A DNA stretch of 64,000 nucleotides from Triticum aestivum (Eukaryota > Streptophyta > Magnoliopsida > Poales > Poaceae): assembly GCF_018294505.1 (NCBI RefSeq), contig NC_057811.1:407919703-407983702 (forward strand). The letters run 5' to 3'. Shown one piece after another: positions 1 through 11,530 of this stretch. Under the pieces are notes generated by a model. It had not been told where the DNA came from and did not search any database. It saw only the letters and a program-made list of their open reading frames with translations. The position numbers and the translations under genes were made by a program. Position 1 is the first letter of the stretch; each line of letters begins with the position of its first letter.

Positions 1-561
1 TGTGCGAGGGAAAGGAGATAGTAATGCACCGTCACCCGGCTGATTTTCGTCTCGTTGCCTGTCGCCTCGCGCACGTGACGCATGTCCCTTGTGGGAGGTC
101 AACCGGGATTGCAACATTCCACATGTTGTAGTTGCAACACATGCCTTGCTGAAAAGGATGTGGTGCTGAGAAATGTGAGCGTCGACCATCTCGGTTGTGT
201 GCAACGCGTCATCCCTGTACCCACACATCATTTCCACAGCTTGCCACGCATCCATGTGGGGCCCATCATCACTCTTATCGTCATCCCGCATAGTGAACGA
301 CCGCCAAAATTTTATTCCCTCCCCGTGTGTTGCCTCCTGCATCCTCTACCTCACGTCATGGCTTTCTCATCTACAGCTTGCTGCCACCGAGCTCGTCTAT
401 CTCTCTCGCATATTTTGTCTTTCTTCTCACACATAGCCATGCACCACATGGAGTTACACAGATTGCTAGACGGAAGTTGCCTAGGATATCTTGTTTACCA
501 AATTCATGCATGACCCCCTTTGCTGCAAGGCATCGGTGCGGTAGGCCAGGCCCAATGCTCT
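1..561. other. DNA left of CACTA-1, no gene recognised
   Basis: No gene or named element is recognised here. The short overlapping open frames have no family features and use several frames. The last 25 bases or so, with the word GTAGGCCAGGCCC, match the tail of the 68-bp repeat unit that resumes at 62724, so this is the left half of the site into which CACTA-1 inserted. Words built on TTGCAAC near 110-140 recall the TTGCAAT-rich stretch at 63100-63310, which suggests both flanks belong to one older repeat. Confidence 0.5.
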
Positions 562-835
562 CACTACAAAAAAATAGACACATCCGTGACATTTTAGGCC
601 AAACGATTTTTTTTCTGTCATGCTTATGACACTTCTATGATGATAATTGTGACAAAACCCGGTATCATCATAGATGTGGTGGGCTCCTACTTCTATGACA
701 AAAAATCATGACAGAAAATGGGCTTTTCGTCCTGGGCGGGCCGGAGACGCACCTGCATGACATTCTTTGAGCCGTCCATGACGGAAAAAATCATGGTAGA
801 ATCGAGGGCGATGAACATTTCAGGGAGTTTCCGGA
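562..835. repeat. CACTA-1 left terminal inverted repeat and subterminal repeats
   Basis: The 15-bp terminal repeat is followed by many short copies, in both orientations, of words such as TCTATGAC, CATGAC and TGTCAT. Dense subterminal repeats of this kind bind the element-encoded TNPA protein in En/Spm transposons; a binding role here is inferred. The same words recur at the right end (62510-62723). Confidence 0.8.
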
Positions 836-979
836 TACAGTGGGTGGTAGGGGCCGAGCGATGCACGGAGGTTTGCGTGTTTCTCTCGTACACGTACGCG
901 CGTGTGTGCGAGGCGTTGCGCTCTAACTGAACCCGAGCGATTGCACTAGCTATGTTACTGAATCCCGATCGATCCCTTG

Positions 980-1456
980 CTGTTAACTGAACCTGAGTGA
1001 TTCCTTCGCTACTACTGCTAACTGAAGCCGATCGAAACTACCTCTTGATGAACAGTTCCCGATGGGGGTTGAATGAACAGTCCCGGTAAGGGTTGGATGA
1101 ACAGGATCCCGTGGTAGTAGAGGCTGTTGCCGCTGGATGAACAGGACCCCGATCGAGGAGGTGGGGGTGGATGAAAAGTAGCCGGTGGAGGGACCCCGTG
1201 CGTGGAGGGCTGGTTGAACAGGACCCCGTGGAGGGCTGGTTGAACAGAACCCCGTGAAGAGCTGGTTGAACAGTAGCCGGTGGAGGCTGGATGAACATGA
1301 CCCCGTGGAGGGCTGGATGAACAGTAGCCGGTGGAGGCTGGATGAACATGACCCCGTGGATGAACAGTAGCTGGTGGAGGCTGGAGGAAGTCGACGGTGG
1401 ATGAACAGTAGCAGGTGGAGGAAGTCGACGGTGGATGAACCGTAGCCCGTGGAGTC
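980..1456. repeat. degenerate GAACAG minisatellite in CACTA-1
   Basis: Short units such as TGGATGAACAGTAGCCGGTGG and TTGAACAGGACCCCGTGGAGG alternate irregularly. Open frames across the array are by-products of the repetition, with proline-, serine- and arginine-rich composition and no domain. It merges into the regular 81-bp array to the right. Confidence 0.75.
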
Positions 1457-1810
1457 CCGTTTTGCGGTACGCCGCACCCCTCCTGATGAACAGGACCCCG
1501 TTTTGACCGTAGGTGCTCCAACACAAGTCTGTTTCCTCCGTTTTGCGGTACGCCACACCCCTCCTGATCAACAGGACCCCGTTTCGACCGTACGCGGTCG
1601 AACACAAGTCTGTTTCCTCCGTTTTGCGGTACGCCACACCCCTCCCGATCAACAGCACCCCGTTTCGACCGTAGGCACTCGAACAGAAGTCCGTTTCCTC
1701 CATTTTGCGGTAAGCCAGACCCTTCCCGATGAACAGAACCCCGTATCGACCGTACGTGGTCGAACAGAAGGCCCTTTCCTCCGTTCTGCGGTACGCCAGA
1801 CCTCGTTTCG
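1457..1810. repeat. 81-bp tandem repeat, about 4.4 copies
   Basis: Unit starts at 1457, 1538, 1619, 1700 and 1781 are exactly 81 bases apart. Each begins CCGTTTTGCGG or a variant, and units differ by scattered substitutions. As 81 is a multiple of three, open frames persist on both strands as 27-residue repeats, and I do not call them genes. The array is internal to CACTA-1. Confidence 0.9.
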
Positions 1811-2252
1811 GCTATTCCGTCCAAGACGGTTGACGCTTGTTTACTCCGCTCCGACCCAGCCGGTTGGCTGCCGATGAATAGGATTAGTCGTTGTACGCGT
1901 TAGAGACCCCGCCCGTATGTACGTACGTAGCCGTATTTACTATCTTGCAGCGTGGCCGTACGTACGTGTACACGATATAGACGGGACTGCATGACATGCT
2001 ACGTCGGCGCCTCTACTTCAACACGTGCCTCTCCTTACTCGGCCACAGTACATCACTGCAGAGAGACCGATCGACCGCTATGTACGTACATGTTCGCGGC
2101 CGGACAGATAACGCTACCTCCGCTTCAACCTGGTGGGTCCCAGCTGTTAGGGGGGTAAGAAGGCAGTTCCTTTCGTGCGAAGATAAAGCTGGTGGGTCCC
2201 AACTGTCAGGGGGGAACGTTTTTTCGTGAAATACACAGGCCCTTCCGGTACA
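1811..2252. other. CACTA-1 internal DNA up to CACTA-2
   Basis: No gene is seen. Around 1915-1970 there are repeated ACGTACGT/GTACGTA words. The last part, from about 2188 (GGTGGGTCCCAACTGTCAG), is the start of a segment repeated at about 14050. CACTA-2 entered that segment at 2252. Confidence 0.6.
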
Positions 2253-2570
2253 CTACTGGAATTAGCTTATTTGCCGTCTGCCAGTTCTTTGCCGTCAGCC
2301 AGCTGAAGGCAAAGAAGGTCTTTGTCGTCCGCTTACAGAAAACGGACGGCAAAGAACTGGCCGATGGCAAAGAAGGTCTTTGCCATCAGCCAGTTGTTTG
2401 CCGTCTGCTAGCGGACGGTAAAGAATCTTTGCCGTCAGCTGGCGGACAGCAAAGAGAGAGGTGGGCCCCACTAACGAGCAACTTAAAAAAACTAACGGCC
2501 ACCTCTTTGCCGTCTGCTAGCAGACGGCAAAGAGCAAAAAAGCGGATGGCAAAGGGGGGCGGACGACAAA
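2253..2570. repeat. CACTA-2 left terminal and subterminal repeats
   Basis: After the terminal repeat there are about a dozen copies, in both orientations, of TTTGCCGTC / GACGGCAAA with one- or two-base variation (for example near 2271, 2288, 2308, 2347, 2389 and 2509). These are candidate binding sites for the TNPA-like product encoded at 8286-10723, by analogy with En/Spm. The same motif fills 13318-13404. Confidence 0.85.
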
Positions 2571-2582
2571 GAAATAACCTAA

Positions 2583-3030
2583 CTAATGGCTCCCCCACCC
2601 CGCCCCTCCCTCTCTCTCTCTTTCTGTCCTCTCCCCGATGAGACCACCGCCGCCCCCACCACCCGCCGCCGCCCCTCGCCCCGTCGCCCCGACCACCCGC
2701 CGCGCCCTTGCCCCGTCGCCCCACCACCCGCCGCCGCCCCCTCGCCCCGCCGCCCCACCACCCGCCGCCGCCCCCTCACCCCACCACCCGCCGCCGCCGG
2801 CCCTTCCACGCCGGCCAGCCGCGCCGCGGCCGTCCAGCCGTCCCGCCCCTCCCCTGCGTGGCCGTCCCCGCCCCATCCCGCCGTGGCCTCCCACTCCACC
2901 GGGCCACCGCCGCCCCCACCCGCCACGGCCTCCCCTCCATCGGGCCGCCGCCGCCCCCACCCGCCGCGGCCTCCCCCTCCACCGGGCCGCCGCCTCCCCC
3001 TCCACCGGCAATCCCCTGGAGCGAGGTGAG
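2583..3030 (+). promoter_or_regulatory. CCG-rich leader region of CACTA-2 with possible first splice donor
   Basis: The region is almost entirely CCGCC/CCACC units, CpG-rich and flanked by AT-rich DNA. It follows the subterminal repeats, where the transcript of a CACTA element normally begins. GCGAG|GTGAGT at 3026 is a plausible donor of a leader intron. Proline- or glycine-rich frames are open in several phases on both strands, which low complexity explains, so none is called as a gene. Confidence 0.45.
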
Positions 3031-3040
3031 TGATCTTTCC

Positions 3041-3182
3041 CCCTTTTTTTAGTTTAGTTTATTTTATATTATTTTAGTTAATTTAGTTTCTGTTTTAGTT
3101 ATAGTTTTACTTTAGTTTTAGTTTCAGTTTAGTTTTAGTTTTCTTTTTAGTTTAGTTTATTTTAGATTAGTTTTAGTTTTAG
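3041..3182. repeat. TTTAGTTT-rich low-complexity stretch
   Basis: Runs of TTTAGTTT/TTTTAGTTA. It lies directly after the possible donor at 3026 and would be intronic if that donor is used. T-rich composition suits a plant intron. Confidence 0.7.
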
Positions 3183-3385
3183 TTTAGAAGAAGAAGAAGA
3201 GTAGAAGGAGGAGGAGGAGGGAGGAAGAGGAGGAGGGAGAAGAAGAAAGAAAAGAGGAACAAGAAAGAAGAAGAAGACAGAAGAGGAATAGGAGGAGGAG
3301 GAGGGAGGAAGAGGGGGAGAAGAAGAAGAAGAAGAAAAGAAGAAGAAGAAGAAGAGGAAAAAGGAGAAGAAGAAGAAGAAAAAGA
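3183..3385. repeat. (GAA)n/(GGA)n purine tract
   Basis: About 200 bases are nearly pure A and G on the plus strand, mainly GAAGAAGAA and GGAGGAGG units. Open frames on the minus strand are simply runs of Ser, Leu and Phe codons. Confidence 0.9.
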
Positions 3386-3755
3386 CACCCTGACACCCCG
3401 ACCCCGACACCCTAACACCACACCCCGACCCACAACCCGACCCCGACCTCGACACCCTGACACTCCGACCCCGACACTCCACCCCGACACCCCGGCACGA
3501 CACCCCGACCCTGACCCCCGACCCCCGACACCACACCCCGACCCCGACACCCTGACACCACACCCCGACCGACACCCCGACCCCGACACCCTGACACTCC
3601 AACCCCGACACGCCACCCCGACACCCCGGCACGACACACCGACCCCGACCCCCGACCGCCGACACCCTGACACCACACCCCGACCCCGACCCCGAAACAG
3701 CACCTCGACCCCGACATGGCACCCCGACCCCGACATGACACCCACGACACCAGAG
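3386..3755. repeat. CCCCGACAC minisatellite
   Basis: Irregular tandem units of CCCCGACCCCGACACC and CTGACACCACA follow the purine tract. The plus strand has few G and few T. Minus-strand open frames of Gly/Val/Ser/Arg repeats are artefacts of this array. Confidence 0.85.
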
Positions 3756-4087
3756 GCCGACGGGGTCATATATTTGTGAATTATGAGTTAGGTCATATAT
3801 TTTTCGATTTTGTTATGAAAAACATCATATATAATTGTGTTGATCAGGTAGATTTAAATGTGCAGTTGTTTCATCGCTGCGAGGTTTGGTGTTCGACGAC
3901 CTCCCCGTGCGTTTGACGAGCTCTGCCCCTTCGTTCATGGGTGAGCACAAATGACATGTCCTCCTCCCCCTTAATTATTTGCTCTGTTCCGGTGTTCGTG
4001 CCGATGAAACTTGCTAGCTAGCTATATATGTGTCTTGAATCATCAGTATGTGTAACCAATATGTGTCTCCCGTTCGAAAGGGTTATA

Positions 4088-4121
4088 GTTATAAATATGC
4101 ATGCATTTGCATATTTATAAC
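4088..4121. repeat. perfect 14-bp inverted repeat
   Basis: GTTATAAATATGCA (4088-4101) and its exact complement (4108-4121) flank a six-base loop. It lies 40 bases before the large hairpin at 4161 and about 400 bases before the transposase start. Function unknown. Confidence 0.85.
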
Positions 4122-4160
4122 CGTGATTCTTTCGAATTGTCCAACGCTATCCATGGACAG

Positions 4161-4379
4161 CCCGAGTATGTGTAGATTGAGTTCGTTTTTCCCATATGCT
4201 TTGCTCCGGATCCGACGCATAAATTTCGTCAGTGCCTCCCCTGTTGTTCTCCGGGTACACGTCCTCTCTGTTTATTGCAGAGATGTGTATCAGGAGAACA
4301 GCAGGGAGGTGCTGCCGAAATTTTGCGTCGGATCCGGAGCATAACATGGGAAAATGAACCCAATCTACACATACTCGGG
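4161..4379 (+). other. long imperfect hairpin upstream of TNP2
   Basis: The left arm (4161-4260) and right arm (4285-4379) pair over about 95-100 bases with scattered mismatches and small bulges; the loop of about 24 bases begins GTCCTCTCTG. Both outer ends read CCCGAGTATGTGTAG on their own strand, and a central block CTCCGGATCCGACGCA is perfectly matched. This is seen directly. A transcript would fold into a rod resembling a young miRNA or siRNA precursor; rice CACTA elements are known to carry miR820. Whether this one is processed is unknown. Confidence 0.7.
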
Positions 4380-4523
4380 TGGGATTAGTACCTATCGTTA
4401 CCTATTAGAGTGTAGGTTGCATGGACGTAATAAAATTGACAAACTAGATCAACTGATGAATATATACATGGTGCATTATATATATATATATTTGTTGTGT
4501 GTCTAGTAGCTCTAAAAGTCAAG

Positions 4524-7500
4524 ATGAGTGATCGTGCGTGGATGTACACCGGTCACACTGGTCAGAACAAATGGAGCACTGAATGGTTCACAAAAACCAA
4601 GGGGTTTGTGCAAGCCGCATTTGCAAATGGCCAGAGGAAAACCTGGTGCCCCTGTTTCCGGTGCGACAATTGGGAAAAGAGGACATCGGCTGAAATGGGC
4701 AAACACCTGCAGAAGAGTGGTTTTATGACCGATTATACAGTGTGGAAATTTCATGGTGAGTCTGCCCAACGTGACCGAGCTGAGGTGGTTCGTCGTCACA
4801 CCGACGAGCATGGTACCGGGATGGAAAACATGGTGCAAGACTTGGATGATGCTCGGGATTCGGACGAGGAGATGGAGGAATCTGCAAAGGCCTTCAATGA
4901 AATGTTGGAGTCTTCAAAACGTCCGCTCCACGAGCACACTGAGCTTTGTCAGTTGGATGCCATCTCACAAGTAATGGCTCTGAAGGCTCAGTTCAACTTG
5001 GGCAGAGAATGCTATGACGCAATGATGACAATATTTGGACGCTTTCTACCCAAAGGCCATGTAATGCCTGCAAACCTGTACCAGTCGGACAAAATCCTCC
5101 GTGCACTGAAGATGCCCTATGAGAAGATACATGCCTGTGAGAAAGGATGTGCCTTATTTAGGCTTGACTATGCGGACTTGAACTATTGTCCCATTTGCAA
5201 GTCTTCCAGGTATGTTGTGGTAGACAACGGTATGGGTGAGAAGACGCAGAACAAAATCCCCGTTAGTGTTCTTGGCATATGCCAATCGTACCAAGACTTC
5301 AATGTCTTTTCATGGTCGAAGAGACGGCCAGACAGATGACATGGCACAAAACGGGCAAAAGAACCGAACTAGATGCAGATGGGAATCTGATGATGGTACA
5401 CACATCGGATGGTGTTGCGTGGAAAAAGTTTGATGAATTAAATGCTGACAAAGCGGCAGATCCGAGGCATCCTCGAGTCGGCATCAGCACGGATGGGTTC
5501 AGTGTGTTTGGTCTAACGACAGCCCAATACAGTTGTTGGCCCGTATTTGTCTTTCCACTCAATCTCCCCCCCGGACAGATTATGCAAAGAAAGAACATTT
5601 TCCTGACGTTGATAATTCCAGGGCCCAACTATCCGGGGAAAAATATGAATGTGTACATGCAGCCGCTTAAGGACGAATTGCAAGAAGCCTGGGATAATGG
5701 GTTCAAGACATACGACGCCTATAGCAAACGGAACTTCATAATGCGTGTCTGGTACATGTACTCGACGCATGACTTGCCGGCGTATGCGCTAATCGTTGGC
5801 TGGTCTGTGCATGGAAGGTTCCCGTGCCCCACATGCAAGGGAGCTCTTGAGTTTCGTTGGCTTCAGGCCGGTCGCAAGTTTTCTTGCTTCGACATGCATA
5901 GACAGTTCCTGGATCCTCGCCATAAGTTCAGGAAAGACAAGAAGAACTTCATCAGAGGTAGAGTTGTCAAAAACTCTGCACCACCTGCATTGACAGGCCA
6001 ACAGACCCTGGATCAGTTAAACGCTCTCGAGCCAGATCCAGAGCGTCCAGGGTACTTCAAGGGGTATAATTCTAAGCACGCCTGGACTCACAAGACATGC
6101 TTATGGGATCTGCCTTACTTCAAAGACCTCCTTTGCCCACACAACATCGACGTGATGCACACTGAGAAGAATATCGCCGAGGCACTTTTTGGTACATTGT
6201 TCGGCATAGATGGGAAGTCAAAGGATAATACTAAGGCTAGAGTCGATCTGGAGGCGCTATGTGATAGGCCGTTACAAAACATGAAAGAACCGAAAGGAAA
6301 GCAGAACTGGACGAAGCCAAAGGCATGGTTCAATCTTGGAAGGCCAGCTATGAGGGAAATTATCTTGTGGGTGAAAATGCAGTTGATGTTCCCCGATGGG
6401 TATGCAGCGAATCTAAAGAGGGGAGCCAGTCTTGATAAATTGAAGATATTTGGTCTCAAGAGTCATGATTGGCACATATGGATTGAGCGGGTAATGCCGG
6501 TGATGTTGCGTGGCTTCATCCCTGAGGATGAATGGCTAGTACTGGCAGAACTCAGCTATTTCTTCCGTGTTCTTTGTGCGAAAGAACTATCGCCTGGCGT
6601 GCTAGAAGAAATGGAAGAGTTGGCGCCGGAGTTGATCTGCAAGTTAGAGAAGATCTTTCCACCGGGCTTCTTTAATCCAATGCAACATTTGATTTTGCAT
6701 CTCCCGACCGAGGCAAGATTGGGGGGGCCCGTGCAAAATCGTTGGTGCTACCCAACTGAGAGGATGCAGAAGACGCTTCGACAAAAATGTAAAAATAAAC
6801 GTAGAATTGAAGCATCGATGGCTGAGGCATTCATCACTGAGGAGGCGGCAAACTTCGTGACAGCACACTACGAAGCCAAAAATCGTCATTTGCATAATCC
6901 GAAGCCTCGGTACAATGCTGACGACCCTAAAAAGGGTGGATCCAACCTCAGCCTATTCAAAGGGAATCTCGCACCAGCCAGTGTTTCAAAACCAGTATCT
7001 TTGGATAACGAAGAATGGCGGACCATTTCGTTGTATATCTTCAACAACCTGATAGAAGTGCGGCCGTACATCGAGTAAGTTCTCGGTACATTGTTTCGCA
7101 ACTTCTATTTCCTTTGAACTGCTCTTATTCCTGGATATTTCATACAGTCGATACGTCGCCATATTCTCGTATGGAGCGGTGATCCAAAAGGATTCCGTCG
7201 AAGAGTATGAGCTTCTCGCAAAGCAAGGAGGCGGCTATCCCGGTTTCATCTCTTGGTTCAAACAAACGGTAATTTCTATTAGACAATTTCATTTCATTCG
7301 CTAATTTGTGCCTAATGCAACAATCCTTTCGTATTAAACTTGTAGGCTAATTCAGAGTCTATGGACGCCGAATTGAGACAAGTCGCTAATGGTTTTGACT
7401 ATAAGGTCCGTTCATTTGACAAATACGACATCAACGGGTATCGCTTTCGTACCTATGGCAAAGAGCTATCTATGGCCGACCGAAAGTCTACAAATTGTTG

Positions 7501-8146
7501 TGTATCTGCTATCGGCGAAGGAGGTACCGAGTATTATGGGAGAGTTGAAGCAATTTATGAACTTCTATTCTATGGTGAAAACCCACCGAATGTCGTAGTC
7601 TTCAAATGTTATTGGTTTCAGCCGAAGGAGACTAGAAGGACTCATGGACATATAGGGCTAGTTGAAATCAAACAAAGCACCCATTTAGATGTTCCTGATG
7701 TCTATATTACGGCTCAACAGGCGACCCAAGTATTATATCTACCGTGGGCCTGCCAAACTAATCCAAATCTGAAAGGTTGGGATGTCGTTTATGAAGTGCC
7801 GCCACGTGCTAGACTATCTCCCCCAAAGGAAGAGGATTATGAACCTCACATTAACCCAGACACATATGAAGGAGAATTCTTCCAAGGGACACGTCTTTCC
7901 AAAAAGCGTTTCAAGAACCGCTATACTTCACCCCAAAACATTGAAGTAGACAGCGGCAGTGAATCCGGCATCACCCCAGAGGAGGAACAAGAAGAGGTTA
8001 CTGCTGCGGATGACCTGTCAATGCTTGACCGATTATGTCAAGGTGGCCTTCCACATGTTGATGCCGCTGAACCCTATGAGCACGTCATTGATGATAGTGA
8101 TGATGATCATTATGCATTTATTGATGATAGTGATCGAGATTATTAG
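4524..8146 (+). CDS. TNP2-type CACTA transposase, three exons, one frameshift
   Basis: Catalytic transposase of CACTA elements, acting at the element ends in the nucleus. The start at 4524 (MSDRAWMYTGH) opens the N-terminal transposase-associated domain with CPCFRC. A second zinc-like cluster (CPICKS) precedes the core, which holds GISTDGFSVFG and IDVMHTEKN and is followed by a DUF4218-like segment ending in the VQNRWCYPTERMQ block. Likely exons are 4524-7074, 7148-7268 and 7346-8146: both introns start GTAAGT/GTAATT, end CAG/TAG and keep frame (..RPYID-RYVAIFSY.., ..FKQT-ANSES..). The last exon carries a DUF4216-like domain (CYWFQPKETRRTHG..) and an acidic tail. One break is evident: the frame slips near 5266-5275, where two long frames overlap and homologous sequence passes from one to the other. 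A one-base deletion is the simplest reading, so this copy is probably inactive although otherwise complete. Confidence 0.9.
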
Positions 8147-8285
8147 TAGTTCGTGTCAGGTATTCAATTTTTTTATGTTGTACTTGATGATGATACACTT
8201 AAGTGATATACATATTATTATTCATGTCGGTATTTTTTATGTTGTAGTAATTTCGTTTACCCTTTGTCACGGCAGGTGTTGAAAG

Positions 8286-10723
8286 ATGGTGGGCGCTGGT
8301 CGGGAGCGCTCCGAGGCCCCTTCTTCGTCGGCGCGTGGTGGGAGGTCTTCCATTCCACACGCACCTCTCCGCCGAGCGTTGCTGAACAGTATGGCGACAC
8401 CGCCGGGCCCTTCTTCGTCGACCGCGGTGCCCAGCAGGGGACGAGGTAAGGGAGGGAAGAAGAGAGGAGTTGGACCACGTGGTCACGGGAGAGGAGGTAG
8501 GGTGACTGCTAGGGTGCCTTCCTCGCCGCCACCCCCAGCTGTTTCACCCGAGCACGTGACTGCTAGGGTGGAATCGTCCGAGGAGGATGCTACATGGACT
8601 CCGGTCCACGAGCCTCGGGTCGACGGGCCTTCGGCCCACGAGAGTTCGGCCCACGAGACCCCGGAGGAGCACATGTCTGGATGGGGTACCTAGCCGGATC
8701 AGCCTGAGGGGCCGAGTGGCCATGCTGATGATGGCGGGGAGCCGACTGATATTGAGGAGGAGGGGGCACCGTCTACCAGCATGGTTGTACATGGCTCCCG
8801 TCCGTGTAGGCGACCCGCGAGCAGAGGTGGTTGATTTTCCCTGATGGGGAGAGGTAAGTGCATTTAATATTTTTGTACCTTCTGCATTCACGTTTCTTCA
8901 AATATCTAATGCGTTGGCCTTGTCATGCTGCAGGGGTTGGGACCACCATCAGAGTGTCCGCTGGCCCAACTCCGTCCTTGGAGTTCTTTGTCAGCAAAAC
9001 TTCCCGAAGTTTGTCACGTTGCCTGGTGAGGGTCGGCTTCCAGAGCTTGGATTGAGCTGGGAGCACTACTGGGCTGCCCCGGCCCCGCCGGGTGAGATTA
9101 TCGACGGTGTCTTGTGCGAGACGAGGGCAGACATGGTGATCATAAAGTTCTGGGTAATTTCTCCTTTACACAATTAAAAATCTTCAACTAGCTAGTTATT
9201 AATTGTACTAATCAATATTGTCTCATTTGATTGCAGACATTCTACAGGTGTGAGGAGGGATACGAGGAGGATGCGGCAAATGTTATCAATAATGTCTGCA
9301 AGCGCCTACTACAAAACTTACGGCACGAGGCTCGGGTGCAGGCTGTTCGAGACTACTACGCCTTGCATGGTATCAAGAAGACCAAGCCGGCGTGCCGCGA
9401 GAAGTTCCTGAGTAAGGAGCAGTACATGAAGGTAATTCTTAAGGCCTTGTACTTACTTCCATCATTTAGTAATTCATAGCCGTAGCGCTTAAGTTTCTAT
9501 TTGCTAACTTAGGCGCCTCCGAGATGGTGTGTGGATCGGATGGATTGTTGGGAGGTGTTGGTCAATGAGTGGTGCTCAAAAGAATGGCTAGCCATCCACA
9601 ACGAGGCCAAGGACAAACGTGCCCAAATGGAAGGTGTGCCACACCATCAAGGCAGCTCCAACTTATATCAGTTCGGGCGGAACTGGGTATGTGGTTTTCT
9701 TCATGATTCATGCAATTCATTCATCATGCTAGCTTGAGACTTTTAATTACTAATTTACTTTGTTTCTCTCTTTCAGGCACGCTACAATAAGGCGGATAAG
9801 GTGCCAGAGGTGTACGACCTGTATGCCATGGCCCACACTGCCTCTTACAAGAAAGTCAAGGCATTCTCTCCGTCTGACCTCGATGATCCAAACAACTTCA
9901 CCAACATCTCCTCCCACGACAAGCTCGTGAAATATAGAGATCAGGGGAAGGCGAGGAAAGGGGAGGACTTTAACCCGAGCCAGGGTCCCATTGATCCAGA
10001 GCTGGTGATGATAGCTGGTGGCGGGAGGTCCCATGGCTCGATAGCCATTGGAGATGGACTTATCCGTTGTCCTAGCACTCTCCCGGAGATCAAGGCGCGC
10101 CAGTCGAGCTCCGCTCCTGAGATAAGGCCTCGTGAACGCCCAATCCAACTCGCCTTCAGGGTTAGTTATACGTACTCAGCTATCTTTCTCCATTACATTG
10201 TGTGCGCTTCCATCAATGATTACAAATGCTAACGAGGAGTGGTGTTGCAAGCTGCTATACAGAGTGAGAGAGATAGAACAGAGAAACTACTAGCGGAGGC
10301 GGCGGAGAGGCAGCGGGAGTTGGAGGAGAGGACGAAAAATATGTTGGAGGAGGAGAGGGCATGGAATGACATGCAGGCAAGGCCCATGTACGAGCTCCTT
10401 GTGGTAAGTTTCTTCTGCAGATTAGCCAAAACATTCATGTAGTGTTTGTCTCATTACTAACTAGTATGACTGAGTCGTCAAAACCAAATGTGCAGTATGT
10501 GTGTGAGAAGGCCGGTCAGACCGCTCCGCCGATGCTAGAGATTGCTCCTGGGACCACGGTGAGTTTAATTTGAATGGACATTACTTGCTAGTCTTAACAT
10601 TTGAGTGTCATCATGCTAACGAGACATTGGAAATGATCTTTGGTGCAGCGTAACTCCAGACAAGCATCGCACGATCCTTCTCCAGCTACCGGCATGAGCC
10701 AGCCCGCTCCTACACCTCCATGA
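8286..10723 (+). pseudogene. TNPA/Ptta-type (Transposase_24-like) second gene of CACTA-2
   Basis: Second CACTA gene, expected to encode the protein that binds subterminal repeats. It starts 140 bases after TNP2, at MVGAGRERSEAPSSS, with a basic Gly/Arg/Ser-rich N-terminus. Exons read from splice signals: 8286-8853, 8934-9153, 9237-9431, 9513-9686, 9777-10160, then smaller exons to a stop at 10721-10723 whose first boundary is unclear. Recognisable core: GWDHHQSVRWPNSVLG, WEHYWAAPAPPGEIID, CREKFLSKEQYM, WCVDRMDCWEVLVNEW, ARYNKADKVPEVYDLY, as in plant Ptta/En/Spm proteins. A charged stretch (ERDRTEKLLAEAAERQRELEE) near the end suggests a coiled coil. A stop at 8691-8693 and a frame break near 8835-8845 damage exon 1. 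Confidence 0.75.
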
Positions 10724-10734
10724 TCACGGTAAGT

Positions 10735-11530
10735 TTCTCTAGTGTTTTGCTTAACAAATGCATAAAGACCTAGACTTAGCTTTATTTCCTCCAATATGCT
10801 TACCATAATGACCTAGAGTTAGCTTCTTTTCCTCCAAAATGACTTAATAAGCTTACAGACCTCCAAAACAATCCATTTTACCTAAGTTAGCTCTAAAACG
10901 ATATATACTTAGCTTTGTTTCCTCCAAAATGACCTAAGTTAGCTCTAATATGCTTAGTTAACTAGGTTTGCTCAATAATGACATGTACTTAGCTTACTTA
11001 TGTCAAAAATGGCATAATTAGCTTAGTTAGCTCATAAACGATCCATTTTACCTAAGTTAGCTCTAAAATGACCCATTTTACCTTAGTTAGCTCATAAATG
11101 ATCCATTTTACCCAAGTTAGCTCTAAAATGACCCATTTTACCTAGGTTAGCTCCAAAATGATCCTTTTTACCTAGGTTAGCTCTAAAATGACCCATTTTA
11201 CCTAGGTTAGCTCCAAATGACCCATCTTACCTAGGTTAGCTCTAAAATGATGCATTTTACCTAAGTTAGCTCATAAACGATCCATTTTACCTAGGTTAGC
11301 TCATAAACGATCCATTTCACCTAAGTTAGCTCACAAACGATCCATTTTACCTAGGTTAGCTCCAAAATGACCCATCTTACCTATGTTAGCTCTAAAATGA
11401 TGCATTATACCTAAGTTAGCTCATAAACGATCCATTTCACCTAGGTTAGCTCATAAACGATCCATTTCACCTAAGTTAGCTCACAAATGATCCATTTAAC
11501 CTAAATTAGCTCATAAATGTTCCATTTCAC
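10735..11530. repeat. 30-bp minisatellite, roughly 25 copies
   Basis: The unit is approximately ACCTAAGTTAGCTCATAAACGATCCATTTT. Copies are ragged in the first 200 bases and regular from about 11030, with two main variants (CTCATAAACGATC and CTCTAAAATGACC). It lies downstream of the second CACTA-2 gene and is cut off by a gypsy fragment at 11531. Confidence 0.9.

Noticed and set aside
983..1877. Overlapping open frames of 140-270 codons on both strands
   Set aside because: They arise from the minisatellite and the 81-bp array, whose unit length is a multiple of three. No domain, and several frames are equally open.
2579..3052. Proline- and glycine-rich open frames in the CCG block
   Set aside because: Low-complexity composition keeps several frames open on both strands; no start context or domain favours one.
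3162..3769. Minus-strand frames of about 190 codons
   Set aside because: They translate the purine tract and CCCCGACAC repeats into Ser/Leu and Gly/Val runs, with no protein character.
10735..11530. CRISPR-like array
   Set aside because: Units are contiguous 30-bp tandem repeats with no spacers, in a plant transposon.
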